In this document: one piece after another, positions 7,765 through 15,420 of the stretch | Layout: each line of letters starts with the position of its first letter | How positions within the stretch are numbered: the stretch's first letter is position 1 | NCBI GenBank assembly: GCA_910585045.1 | Contig: CAJUCD010000014.1 | Span: 1 to 31,518, forward strand | From: an uncultured Bacilli bacterium | GTDB lineage: Bacteria > Bacillota_I > Bacilli_A > RF39 > UBA660 | Length of the DNA stretch: 31,518 nt | Direction of reading: 5' to 3' | Position numbers and translations under genes: made by a program | Notes under the pieces: model-generated | Seen by the model: the letters and a program-made list of their open reading frames with translations, nothing else | Databases searched by the model: none | Told to the model about the DNA's origin: nothing

Positions 7765-9171
7765 TTAACCTCGCGTTGGTCCTATATTATAATCGTTATC
7801 TAAATTTTTGTCTACTAAATTATTATTAGTTAAAGCAACATTTAGAGCCTCTCCTTCACAATCATAACTTATAAGAGTAGTTCCTAATTCATCATAAATC
7901 ATATATCTTAAAACATTCCAAATATAATTTGGATCGCCATAAACATAATCTGGATTATTTTTTCGAACTTTATAATAATCAGATATAAAGTTTACCCATG
8001 AAAAATCATTTAAGTTTTCTTGATAATAATCTTTTTCTTGTTCTGGAGTAATATAATCATTATTAAAAACATTTGAGAAAGCATATAAACCTTTGTTATA
8101 AGCATCTAGAGCGATAAAAATATTTTTATATCTATTAATGCATCTACGGAAATAAGCACATCCTATTTGGAAATTATCTTCTAAATTAGTAGAAACTAAA
8201 ACTTTATAACCTTCTTCTTCATACTTCTTACGCTCTTCTTCATAATCTACTACATAAAATTCATCATATTCACCTGTTAGAGTGCCATTTTCATAAACTG
8301 GCACATTAAAATATTCTCCATTCATCTCACCTTTTTGAATTTGCATTGGTCCTATTCCGCCATTTGCTCTTACACCAGCATCTAGATTGCCATCTTCTTG
8401 ACAAAGCAAGCTATAAGTTAACTCTCGTGGCAGATTATATCTTTTAATAAATGGCTCTATAAAAGGTGCACAATCTTCTATAACTCGTTCTAGTTTTTCA
8501 TAATCGCCTTTGGTTGCTACGCAATAACTAGCTACAGCATTAACATTCAAATCATTTTCTGGTAAAGCCTCATACTCTGAAGGAATAAGTTCTTTACTAT
8601 CTTCGGTAGTCATATTAGGAGTATCATTTGAAATTTCTAAAGAAGGTTCTTCAACTATTACGTTTGGAATAATGCTTGGTTTTTCTAAAACACTATCTTC
8701 AATTGGAATTTCAGGAGTAAACAATTCCTCTGTTTTATTTGCTTCTTTCATATTGGGTAAAATAGCATATAAAATAGCAGAAGTAGCTAAAGCTCCTGAA
8801 AGAATTAATGTACCTATTTCTTTGCGCCTATTAATTGTAGGAGTAAAACCTTTAGGAAGTCTAGCTACATATTTCTTAAAATTGGCATCTGTGCGCATTT
8901 TTTCACGTAAAACATTTATTATTTTACTTTTAATTTGTTCAAGATAAGAATCTTTTTCATCACCCATAGAATTGAAAGCATTACTATCAAAAGTAACTGT
9001 ATTATTGTTAAATAAACTACTAATATATTGTCCATTTAATTCAGCACCAAGGATATTAGATGATAATAATCCTGATAGTACAGCCATTGCTGCTTTAGAA
9101 TCTAATAACTCATGATAATTATCATTAACAAGATATACTTGTCTTTTTTCATCAACGTAATATTTAGGCAT
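7765..9171 (-). CDS. Membrane-anchored lytic transglycosylase-like protein (SLT fold)
   Basis: A 468-residue protein in three parts. The first is an N-terminal cytoplasmic region (about 1-117) with no signal peptide. The second is a single membrane span (about 119-138, GTLILSGALATSAILYAI). The third is an acidic, Pro-rich spacer followed by a lysozyme-like domain. In that domain LLCQEDGNLDAGVRANGGIG (256-274) and PMQIQ match the family's ESxG...GAxGLMQI block, with Glu259 as the likely catalytic acid, and ALDAYNKGL matches the AYNAG motif. It should cleave peptidoglycan outside the membrane while a large domain faces the cytosol. ATG 9171 is preferred over GTG 9180 because AGGTG precedes it. 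It overlaps the upstream small gene by 8 bases. A metallopeptidase at 26454 has the same inside-out layout. Confidence 0.8.
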   Translation of the reverse strand: MPKYYVDEKRQVYLVNDNYHELLDSKAAMAVLSGLLSSNILGAELNGQYISSLFNNNTVTFDSNAFNSMGDEKDSYLEQIKSKIINVLREKMRTDANFKKYVARLPKGFTPTINRRKEIGTLILSGALATSAILYAILPNMKEANKTEELFTPEIPIEDSVLEKPSIIPNVIVEEPSLEISNDTPNMTTEDSKELIPSEYEALPENDLNVNAVASYCVATKGDYEKLERVIEDCAPFIEPFIKRYNLPRELTYSLLCQEDGNLDAGVRANGGIGPMQIQKGEMNGEYFNVPVYENGTLTGEYDEFYVVDYEEERKKYEEEGYKVLVSTNLEDNFQIGCAYFRRCINRYKNIFIALDAYNKGLYAFSNVFNNDYITPEQEKDYYQENLNDFSWVNFISDYYKVRKNNPDYVYGDPNYIWNVLRYMIYDELGTTLISYDCEGEALNVALTNNNLVDKNLDNDYNIGPTRG

Positions 9172-9403
9172 ATAATTCACCTAGCTTTCTTTCAATTTCT
9201 TTATCGATCATATCATATTCTTTACTAGATAAATTACTATTAATTATTAAATTATTATTTACTGTTTCATAAGAAGCAGCTAGTAAATCTTTATCAAATA
9301 AATAGACTATATAATTTTTACTAAAGAAATAATCAAAATGAGTAAATAAAATTTCAGCTTTATATTTATTACCTTCTATATCTGTTAAAATCACATTGTC
9401 CAT
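9164..9403 (-). CDS. Small DUF1292-like acidic protein
   Basis: A 79-residue protein with ILTDIEGNKYKAEILFTHF followed by YIVYLFDKDLLAASYE and a terminal helix KEYDMIDKEIERKL. This is the shape of DUF1292 (YrzB-type) proteins, which usually have DEEGNE.EFEVL and a tail of acidic helix. The function is not known. It leads a four-gene operon and overlaps the transglycosylase gene by 8 bases. AGGTGA precedes the ATG. Confidence 0.7.
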   Translation of the reverse strand: MDNVILTDIEGNKYKAEILFTHFDYFFSKNYIVYLFDKDLLAASYETVNNNLIINSNLSSKEYDMIDKEIERKLGELYA

Positions 9404-9419
9404 ACTATCACCTATTTTA

Positions 9420-9448
9420 ATTATATAGTAAAAATTTAATTAAGGCAA
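9420..9448 (-). promoter_or_regulatory. Possible promoter of the DUF1292/SLT/SDR/lyase operon
   Basis: On the minus strand TTGCCT (9443-9448), a 17-base spacer and TATAAT (9420-9425). The -10 is perfect and the -35 moderate. Confidence 0.5.
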
Positions 9449-9462
9449 ATATTAATGTATAT

Positions 9463-9488
9463 AAAAAGTCAACTTTTTTGGTTGACTT
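9463..9488 (-). terminator. Terminator of spoVS
   Basis: An 8-bp stem, AAGTCAAC (9466-9473) / GTTGACTT (9481-9488), has a 7-base loop. On the minus strand it is followed by TTTTTATATA, and it overlaps the spoVS stop codon. Confidence 0.75.
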
Positions 9489-9747
9489 ATTTTTTAGTAA
9501 CTATTAGTTTCATAGCGGTTTTATCTTCGCCATTTATAACCACATCATTGAAGGCTGGTATTACAACTAAATTATCGCCACTAGGTGCTACAAAGCCTCG
9601 TGCTATAGCAATTCCTTTAATAGCTTGATTTAGAGAGCCAGCGCCTATAGTTTGAATCTCTACACTACCCTTTTCACGAAAAATATTCGCTATTGCTCCT
9701 GCTACTTTGCTAGGATTGGATTTGCTTGATACTTTTAATATTTCCAT
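9487..9747 (-). CDS. spoVS: Stage V sporulation protein S
   Basis: An 86-residue protein that matches SpoVS along its whole length: MEILKVSSKSNPSKVAGAIA at the start, then IQTIGAGSLNQAIKGIAIAR and a closing IVTKK. SpoVS is a small Alba-like, probably nucleic-acid-binding protein needed for late sporulation in Bacillus. It is also kept in non-sporulating relatives, so it does not prove sporulation. GAGGAA lies eight bases before the ATG. The gene follows the rhodanese gene by 53 bases on the same strand and ends in a clear terminator. I found no SigH-type promoter in the gap. Confidence 0.95.
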   Translation of the reverse strand: MEILKVSSKSNPSKVAGAIANIFREKGSVEIQTIGAGSLNQAIKGIAIARGFVAPSGDNLVVIPAFNDVVINGEDKTAMKLIVTKK

Positions 9748-9800
9748 ATATTTAATTCCTCGACTTTCTAATTAAATATATGTATTTTTAAGTTAAAATA

Positions 9801-10169
9801 TTATTCTTTTTCTAATTTAATATCGTTAAAAGCTCCTAAGTCATAAACTTTATATCCCATATCACTTAAAGTCTTAAAAGCAATAGAACTTCGATTACCA
9901 CTTCTACAATAAACAAAAATATTAATATTCTTAGATATATTTATTTTTTCTGCTATTTCATCATAAGGAATATTAATAGCATCTTTGATATGGCCAGTGT
10001 TATATTCTTCTTTTGTTCTAACATCAATTATAACAAATTTGTTTTCAAGCATAGCACTCTCTAATATTGGATCACTAGAATATACATAGTCTTTTGTGCT
10101 TGTTTTCTCTGTATTATTGCTACAACTACATAATAATATACAAACTAATATAATAATAATTTTTTTCAT
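9801..10169 (-). CDS. Rhodanese-domain lipoprotein
   Basis: A 122-residue protein. Residues 1-16 are a lipoprotein signal (IIIILVCILLCSC) with Cys16 as the lipidation site. A single rhodanese domain follows: VIIDVRTKEEYNTGHIKDA (47-65), then the active-site loop VYCRSGNRSS with Cys88. It is likely a membrane-attached sulfurtransferase or redox-sensing protein outside the cell. The start is ATG 10169, whose A overlaps the last base of the upstream methyltransferase stop codon (TAATG), so the two are coupled; the GGAG site is nine bases away. No enzyme in the neighbourhood identifies its partner. Confidence 0.88.
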   Translation of the reverse strand: MKKIIIILVCILLCSCSNNTEKTSTKDYVYSSDPILESAMLENKFVIIDVRTKEEYNTGHIKDAINIPYDEIAEKINISKNINIFVYCRSGNRSSIAFKTLSDMGYKVYDLGAFNDIKLEKE

Positions 10170-11032
10170 TATTTTTGCTCCCATCTAGCATAGATACCAC
10201 ATGGTAATATTAATTTTTGATTAAACATTGGTAATCCTAATTCATCACTACTAATTATGCCATCATGTTTTTTAGAAATATATAAATATAATAAATTTTC
10301 TAAAACAGTTTTAGATAAACCAGTAGTATAAGAATTTATAATAAATAATACTGGATTTTCACTAAGTAATTCACTAGTATCTTTTATTAAATCATTTAAA
10401 TCAGATTCAATACTCCAAACTTCATTTTTATTACCGCGACCAAAAGATGGAGGGTCCATTATTATAATATCGTATTTGTTACCTCGCCTAATCTCTCTTT
10501 TAACAAATTTTCGAACATCATCAACTAAAAAACGAATGGGCTTATCTTCTAAGTTATTTAATTTAACATTTTCTTTAGCCCAATCTACCATGCCTCGTGA
10601 TGAGTCAACATGAACAACAGAGGCTCCTGCACTTAAAGCTGCAATGGATGCAGCACCAGTATATGCAAAAAGATTTAAAACTTTTAATGGTCTAGAGGAT
10701 TTTTTTATAGCTTCTCTAATAATATTCCAATTATAAGCTTGTTCAGGAAATAAGCCAGTATGCTTAAATCCCATTAATTTTAAGTTAAATTTTAAATCAT
10801 GATAATTTATAGTCCAAGAACTAGGTATATTCTTTTTAGTAGTCCATGCTCCACCACCTGTATTACTTCTAGTGTATTTAGCATCATAATTATTCCATAA
10901 ATCAGTTCCTTTATAATCCCAAATTATTTGAGGGTCAGGTCTTATTAAGGTAATGTCACCCCATTTTTCTAGTTTTTCACCACTAGCCATATCTAATATT
11001 TGATAGTCTTTAAAGTCATTTACTACTTTCAT
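10169..11032 (-). CDS. Class I SAM-dependent methyltransferase, RlmI/RlmK-related
   Basis: A 287-residue protein. The N-terminal part contains the beta-rich segment around GGGAWTTKKNIPSSW (59-73). A Rossmann methyltransferase domain follows, with VLNLFAYTGAASIAAL (118-133, SAM motif I), HVDSSRGMVDWAKENV (141-156) and MDPPSFGRG (192-200, motif IV). The DPPSFGRG motif and layout are those of COG1092-type 23S rRNA cytosine methyltransferases, but the N-terminal PUA domain is absent. The exact RNA target cannot be named. AGGAGA precedes the ATG. It heads the rhodanese-spoVS run. Confidence 0.85.
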   Translation of the reverse strand: MKVVNDFKDYQILDMASGEKLEKWGDITLIRPDPQIIWDYKGTDLWNNYDAKYTRSNTGGGAWTTKKNIPSSWTINYHDLKFNLKLMGFKHTGLFPEQAYNWNIIREAIKKSSRPLKVLNLFAYTGAASIAALSAGASVVHVDSSRGMVDWAKENVKLNNLEDKPIRFLVDDVRKFVKREIRRGNKYDIIIMDPPSFGRGNKNEVWSIESDLNDLIKDTSELLSENPVLFIINSYTTGLSKTVLENLLYLYISKKHDGIISSDELGLPMFNQKLILPCGIYARWEQK

Positions 11033-11081
11033 GATAAATTCTCCTTTTTATAAAATCTATTTTTATTATAAAATAATCTAA

Positions 11082-11108
11082 TAAAAAAAGCAAACTTTAA
11101 GTTTACTT
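11082..11108 (-). terminator. Terminator of the NifU-like/GGGtGRT operon
   Basis: On the minus strand AAGTAAAC pairs with GTTTGCTT (one G-T) across a 5-base loop (stem 11088-11095 / 11101-11108), followed by seven T in total. Confidence 0.75.
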
Positions 11109-12104
11109 AGTTATAGCTTCAGCAATAGCAACAGATACAGCTACAGTAGCTCCAACCATTGGGTTATTGCCCATTCCAATAAGACCCATCATTTCTACAT
11201 GCGCAGGAACTGATGAAGAGCCAGCAAATTGAGCATCTGAATGCATTCTACCCATAGTATCAGTCATACCATAAGATGCTGGACCAGCAGCCATATTATC
11301 AGGATGCAGAGTTCTTCCGGTGCCGCCACCTGAAGCAACTGAGAAATATTTTTTGCCTAATTCAAGACATTCTTTTTTATAAGTTCCAGCAACAGGGTGT
11401 TGAAATCTTGTTGGGTTAGTAGAGTTTCCAGTTATTGAAACATCAACATTTTCATGATGCATTATTGCAACACCTTCACGAACTTCATTAGCTCCATAAC
11501 ATTTTACTTTTGCTCTTTCGCCAGTAGAATAAGGAGTTTCACTAACAATTTCTAACTTACCTGTATAAAAATCAAATTTAGTTTCAACATAAGTAAAACC
11601 ATTGATACGTGATATAATTTGAGCAGCATCTTTTCCTAGACCATTTAATATTACTCTTAACGGTTTTTTTCTTGCTTTATTAGCACTGCTAGCAATACCA
11701 ATAGCACCTTCAGCAGCAGCAAAGCTTTCATGTCCTGCTAAAAATGCAAAACAATCTGTTTCTTCTTTTAAAAGCATTGCTCCTAAATTACCGTGACCAA
11801 GACCAACTTTACGGTCATCAGCTACAGAACCTGGAATGCAAAATGCTTGTAATCCTTCACCTAGACAACTTGCTACTTCAGCAGCTGTTTTTACACCTCT
11901 TTTTATAGCAATAGCAGCACCTGTTATATATGCCCAACAAGCATTATCGAAACATATTGGTTGAATACCTTTTACAATACCAGCAACATCTACTTGAATA
12001 TCATCACATATTTTTTTTGCTTCTTCTAAATTGGCAATGCCTTCCTTATTTAAAACTTTTTCTATTTGGTTAATTCTTCTTTCGTAACCCTCAAATAAAG
12101 CCAT
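11103..12104 (-). CDS. GGGtGRT protein
   Basis: A 333-residue protein of the GGGtGRT family, named after the motif present here at residues 259-265 (SVASGGGTGRTLHPDNMAAG). The start MALFEGYERRINQ is the family's canonical N-terminus and is preceded by AGGAG eight bases upstream; the ATG at 12110 is too close to that site. There are numerous Cys/His residues, many of them in Gly/Ala-rich segments (CFDNACW 51-57, LGHGNLGAM 102-110, AGHESFAA 123-130). The biochemical role is not established. The gene follows a NifU-like gene by only 18 bases, and this pair is conserved across many anaerobic Firmicutes, suggesting an iron-sulfur-linked function. Confidence 0.9.
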   Translation of the reverse strand: MALFEGYERRINQIEKVLNKEGIANLEEAKKICDDIQVDVAGIVKGIQPICFDNACWAYITGAAIAIKRGVKTAAEVASCLGEGLQAFCIPGSVADDRKVGLGHGNLGAMLLKEETDCFAFLAGHESFAAAEGAIGIASSANKARKKPLRVILNGLGKDAAQIISRINGFTYVETKFDFYTGKLEIVSETPYSTGERAKVKCYGANEVREGVAIMHHENVDVSITGNSTNPTRFQHPVAGTYKKECLELGKKYFSVASGGGTGRTLHPDNMAAGPASYGMTDTMGRMHSDAQFAGSSSVPAHVEMMGLIGMGNNPMVGATVAVSVAIAEAITK

Positions 12105-12122
12105 TTTCATTTCTCCTTTCTT

Positions 12123-12815
12123 CTATTCTTCTCTTGGATCGATAACTTTTACAGCTTCATCAAATCTTCCATATTTTCCTGAGGCTTTTTCAATTGCTTC
12201 CATTGGTTCAATACCTTTTTTGATATTTTCCATCATTTTGCCTAAATTAACATATTTATAGCCTATAATTTCATCTTTTTCATTTAAACCAATTTCGACA
12301 ATATAGCCCTCAGCTAACTCCAGGTATCTAGGTCCTTTAGCTTTAGTAGAATAAATTGTTCCTACTTGACTGCGAGATCCTTTGCCTAAATCTTCTAATC
12401 CTGCTCCTATTTCAAGGCCGCCTTCAGAGAATGCAGATTGACTACGACCATAAACTATTTGTAAAAATAGCTCTCTCATAGCAGTATTAATAGCATCACA
12501 TACTAAATCAGTATTTAGTGCTTCTAATAAAGTTTTACCAGGTAAAATTTCACCAGCCATTGCAGCAGAATGAGTCATACCTGAACATCCTAAAGTTTCA
12601 ACTAATGCTTCTTCAATAATACCATCTTTGATATTTAATGTAAGTTTACAAGCACCTTGTTGGGGAGCACACCATCCTATTCCGTGTGTTAATCCTGAGA
12701 TATCTTTAATCTCTTTGGCATTAACCCATTTTCCTTCTTCAGGTATAGGTGAATTTTCATGACTTACTCCTCTAGCAACACAATGCATATTATTTACTTT
12801 TTCTGAATATTTCAT
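12123..12815 (-). CDS. NifU/IscU-like iron-sulfur scaffold partner of GGGtGRT
   Basis: A 230-residue protein with a NifU-N/IscU-like half. Candidate cluster ligands are Cys49 and Cys56 in WCAPQQGACKL and Cys77 in ETLGCSGMTHSAAMA, which mirrors the GCG...S motif of IscU scaffolds. The C-terminal region (YLELAEGYIVEIGLNEKDEI, then YVNLGKMMENIKKG) is extra compared with IscU. The start is ATG 12815, with AGGAG seven bases upstream; an in-frame ATG at 12836 lies before that ribosome site. It is probably co-transcribed with the GGGtGRT gene. A role as scaffold or cluster carrier for its partner is inference. Confidence 0.85.
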   Translation of the reverse strand: MKYSEKVNNMHCVARGVSHENSPIPEEGKWVNAKEIKDISGLTHGIGWCAPQQGACKLTLNIKDGIIEEALVETLGCSGMTHSAAMAGEILPGKTLLEALNTDLVCDAINTAMRELFLQIVYGRSQSAFSEGGLEIGAGLEDLGKGSRSQVGTIYSTKAKGPRYLELAEGYIVEIGLNEKDEIIGYKYVNLGKMMENIKKGIEPMEAIEKASGKYGRFDEAVKVIDPREE

Positions 12816-12841
12816 TTTTATACTCCTTTCAAACATATCAT

Positions 12842-12850
12842 ATTATAACA
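12842..12850 (-). promoter_or_regulatory. Extended -10 promoter of the NifU-like/GGGtGRT operon
   Basis: On the minus strand TGTTATAAT is an extended -10 (TGnTATAAT). No good -35 is seen, which fits an extended -10 promoter. Confidence 0.5.
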
Positions 12851-12883
12851 AATTATATGAATTTTTAATAGTATTAATTAAAA

Positions 12884-12914
12884 TAAAAAAAGATATTCTT
12901 AATAAGAATATCTT
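12884..12914 (-). terminator. Terminator of the NPKTG surface protein gene
   Basis: An 11-bp perfect stem (AGATATTCTT at 12891-12900 with AAGAATATCT at 12904-12913 plus one closing pair) and a 3-base loop. Seven T follow on the minus strand. Confidence 0.85.
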
Positions 12915-13653
12915 AAATTTTATTTAAAACATTAGATGATTTTTTTAATTTAATAAATACTAACATTATTAATAAGATAATACCACTAACAATTAAATGT
13001 TGTTTATAGCCAGTTTTTGGGTTTTCTACATTATTACTTGAAGAATTTGAATTATTGTTGTTAGGTGGAGTAACATTATTGCTGTTACTATTATTATTTT
13101 TACCAAAATTAAGTTTATTAATATCTAGTTTCATTGTATCAATTCCAGACATAGACATGTGACTAGAATCATCATTGTATTCTAGTTTATATGTTGTAAA
13201 TTCGACACCATTATTAGCCATAGAAACTTGTTCTTCATCAAAATCTTGAAGTCCCGCTGTTATTTCTTCAATGCTGTAGCCTTTTAAACCTAATATAATA
13301 TAAAATAATTTAAATATGGCAGCACTGTCAGCTAAATTATGATTTATATCATAATTATTTAAATCTTTAGAACCAGCATAAGTATAAGTTATAAAATTAT
13401 TTTGATATATAAAGGTTGTAGTATATGTTTTATCTTCTAATTGGTACTTAACTTCAATTTTATTAGCACTTGTATTTATGGTAGCATTTTTTTCAAATTC
13501 ATCAAATAACTGGCTCAAACTTGCATCAATGTCACTATAATTAAATTTTTCTTTATATTTTAAAGCTATATCATTAAAAGTTATATCTTTGGCACTAACT
13601 AAGTTTATGTTAACTAAGAAAATAAATAAAAATAATATAATTAATTTTTTCAT
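12913..13653 (-). CDS. Secreted cell-wall-anchored protein with NPKTG sorting motif
   Basis: A 246-residue protein with an N-terminal signal peptide (about 1-21, LIILFLFIFLVNINLVSA). A domain of about 160 residues that I do not recognise follows, then an Asn/Ser-rich linker (about 185-208). It ends in a sorting signal: NPKTG at 211-215, a hydrophobic stretch (about 219-234) and a basic tail KLKK. This is the LPxTG layout with NP in place of LP, as seen in sortase substrates of several gut Bacilli. The mature domain should be displayed on the wall. No sortase lies in the window. The ribosome site is weak (AGTGTGA). It is a single-gene unit ending in a strong terminator. Confidence 0.8.
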   Translation of the reverse strand: MKKLIILFLFIFLVNINLVSAKDITFNDIALKYKEKFNYSDIDASLSQLFDEFEKNATINTSANKIEVKYQLEDKTYTTTFIYQNNFITYTYAGSKDLNNYDINHNLADSAAIFKLFYIILGLKGYSIEEITAGLQDFDEEQVSMANNGVEFTTYKLEYNDDSSHMSMSGIDTMKLDINKLNFGKNNNSNSNNVTPPNNNNSNSSSNNVENPKTGYKQHLIVSGIILLIMLVFIKLKKSSNVLNKI

Positions 13654-13723
13654 ACTATCACACTTTCTACTTTAATTTTATATTATCATATTTTAAAATA
13701 TAAAACAAGATTAAAAATTTAAA

Positions 13724-13752
13724 TAAAAAAGTAGATACAATATTGTATCTAC
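13724..13752 (-). terminator. Terminator of the HU gene
   Basis: A perfect 22-base palindrome (13731-13752, arms GTAGATACAAT / ATTGTATCTAC), followed on the minus strand by six T. Confidence 0.8.
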
Positions 13753-13763
13753 AAAGATGCATA

Positions 13764-14036
13764 TTAGTTTAATGCGTCTTTAAGTTTGCTTCCAGCTTTG
13801 AATGAAGCTACAGTTTTAGCAGGAATTTTGATAGCTTCTTTTGTTAATGGGTTGATTCCTTCACGAGCAGCACGTTTTTTAGCACTGAAAGTTCCAAAAC
13901 CAACTAAAGCTACTTTTCCTTCTTTTTTAAGTCCTGTTTCGATTCCTTTTAAAAGTGCATCTAATACACGACCAACTTCAGCTTTAGAAACAGATGTTTC
14001 AGCAGCAGCAAATTCTATTAATTCAGTTCTTGACAT
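13764..14036 (-). CDS. hup: HU family DNA-binding protein
   Basis: A 90-residue histone-like protein. The helical N-terminus is MSRTELIEFAAAETSVSKAE. The family signature GFGTFSAKKRAAREGINPLT is followed by the beta-arm tip with its proline and the C-terminal helix FKAGSKLKDALN. As a dimer it bends and compacts DNA. ATG 14036 is selected by GGGAGGT eight bases upstream; in-frame codons further upstream precede this ribosome site. It is a single gene with its own terminator and an unusual leader carrying two dyads. Confidence 0.96.
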   Translation of the reverse strand: MSRTELIEFAAAETSVSKAEVGRVLDALLKGIETGLKKEGKVALVGFGTFSAKKRAAREGINPLTKEAIKIPAKTVASFKAGSKLKDALN

Positions 14037-14059
14037 TGTAATATACCTCCCTTTCAAAA

Positions 14060-14098
14060 ACCTTAAATTTATAAGGTACTTACCTTACATAATAAGGT
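14060..14098. promoter_or_regulatory. Two tandem ACCTTA-TAAGGT dyads in the HU leader
   Basis: ACCTTA-6-TAAGGT (14060-14077) and ACCTTA-5-TAAGGT (14082-14098) have starts 22 bases apart. The second overlaps the proposed HU -10 and the first lies in the leader before the ribosome site. They may be a repeated protein operator or two RNA hairpins. Confidence 0.6.
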
Positions 14099-14123
14099 TA
14101 TCAGAAAGTACCCATAAAATCAA
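14095..14123 (-). promoter_or_regulatory. Possible promoter of the HU gene
   Basis: On the minus strand TTGATT (14118-14123), a 17-base spacer and TAACCT (14095-14100). The -10 is weak and overlaps the second dyad. Confidence 0.35.
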
Positions 14124-14160
14124 GGTCTTTTCGCATTTTTTCTTTATTTTTTGCTATTTT

Positions 14161-14191
14161 AAATAAAAAAGAAAACTATATATTATAGTTT
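14161..14191 (-). terminator. Terminator of the Pro-rich membrane protein gene
   Basis: An 8-bp AT-rich stem (AAACTATA 14173-14180 / TATAGTTT 14184-14191), followed on the minus strand by TTCTTTTTTATTT. It overlaps the stop codon. Confidence 0.6.
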
Positions 14192-15300
14192 CCGTTATTA
14201 TTATCTTCTTTAACATTTGGCAAATCAATTCTTTTTGGCAATTCCAAATCTTCTGGAGCTTCTGATGCTGGTTTAGTTAAATATACTGAACTAAATTGAT
14301 TCATTGTTGGGCGCTCTTCTGGAGTAATAGTTACTGGTGTTTCAATAGGAGCTACTCTAGTTGTATTTCTCTCTAATTCATCTAATTCTTTAGATATAGA
14401 TTTAGCAATAGCATCAAAATCTATATTAGGAACACTAACACCTTCAGGTTCAGTTTTTTCTACTGGTTTGTAATATGTGTCATTTATTATTGGTTCTTCA
14501 ATTATTGGCTTTGGCTCATTTATTATCGGTGTAACTATTGGTGTTACATTTTCTTTAATAATCGGCTCAATAACTGGTGTTTGTCTTAGGGGAGTTGGTT
14601 CCTCTGGAAGTGTAATTCTTATTGGTTCCATAACCTTTGGAGTTTCTGTTCTTGGTGGGATATCAAAACGCACAGGTTCTACTGTTACTGGTTCGTTTAT
14701 TACACTTTGAATTGGTGTTACAATTGGTTCACTAGCAATAGGGTTTATTGGTTCTATTACTGGAGTTGGTGTTACTGGAACAGTATTTATAGTCGAATTG
14801 CTAATAATCGGTGCTATAGGCTCAGGTATTGGAACTACTGGTTCATTTATAATTGGTGTTACTGTGCTTGGCTCATTAATTGGCATTACTGGAGTAACAG
14901 GAATTTCATTAACATGATTAGTATTTACCACCGGTTTAACATCATTATTCATATTTATAGGTGCTACTGGAACACTATAATCAATAGGTGCTACTGGTGT
15001 TACAGGTGCAATTGGCGTTGGTTCTAAAGTTTGTCCTGTACTAATTGGGTTAACAGGCATTTCTAAAGGTGTCACTGGAGTAACCTCTTTAAATGCATTT
15101 TCTGTATTGTTTTCTAAACTGTTAATTGTATTACCTATAGTATTATTCTTCAGTTCATTTGTAGCTTCTAATTTTCTTCTTTTTTCGTCTTTTTTACCAA
15201 AAAATAAAACAATTAAAAATGTTACTACTAAAAATGAAATAACTGCAAATAAACCTATACCAAAATAGTTGCTTTCATATAATTTATTAAGGAATTCCAT
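14176..15300 (-). CDS. Single-span membrane protein with long Pro/Thr/Val-rich cytoplasmic region
   Basis: A 374-residue protein I cannot assign to a family. Residues 12-34 form one membrane span (FGIGLFAVISFLVVTFLIVLFF) followed at once by GKKDEKRRK, so the positive-inside rule puts the C-terminus in the cytosol. Residues of about 70-270 are low complexity, with recurring PVTPV, NEPVVPIPEPIAPI and EPI..I units. The last third holds more ordered islands (VPNIDFDAIAKSISKELDEL, MNQFSSVYLTKP). A short outside N-terminus, one span, a long disordered linker and a C-terminal interaction segment is the topology of ZipA; this is a shape comparison only. ATG 15300 has AAGGTGG upstream. It has its own promoter. 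Confidence 0.75.
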   Translation of the reverse strand: MEFLNKLYESNYFGIGLFAVISFLVVTFLIVLFFGKKDEKRRKLEATNELKNNTIGNTINSLENNTENAFKEVTPVTPLEMPVNPISTGQTLEPTPIAPVTPVAPIDYSVPVAPINMNNDVKPVVNTNHVNEIPVTPVMPINEPSTVTPIINEPVVPIPEPIAPIISNSTINTVPVTPTPVIEPINPIASEPIVTPIQSVINEPVTVEPVRFDIPPRTETPKVMEPIRITLPEEPTPLRQTPVIEPIIKENVTPIVTPIINEPKPIIEEPIINDTYYKPVEKTEPEGVSVPNIDFDAIAKSISKELDELERNTTRVAPIETPVTITPEERPTMNQFSSVYLTKPASEAPEDLELPKRIDLPNVKEDNNNGNYNI

Positions 15301-15329
15301 CCTTGACACCACCTTTTATTCTATTAATT

Positions 15330-15358
15330 AGTCTACCATATATATATTCTAAAATCAA
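15330..15358 (-). promoter_or_regulatory. Promoter of the Pro-rich membrane protein gene
   Basis: On the minus strand TTGATT (15353-15358), a 17-base spacer and TAGACT (15330-15335). Confidence 0.6.
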
Positions 15359-15420
15359 GGAAAAAATGCAAATTTTATTTTTTACATTTTATTGACGATT
15401 TTACCTAGCATTTATTAATT

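Noticed and set aside
13201..13207. A further TTCGACA heptamer
   Set aside because: It lies within the coding sequence of the NPKTG protein and fits chance expectation for this composition.
14477..15027. Open frames on the plus strand opposite the Pro-rich gene
   Set aside because: They arise from the repetitive Pro/Thr/Val codons of the minus-strand gene, giving Trp/Tyr/Cys-rich or Gly/Ile-rich nonsense without ribosome sites.
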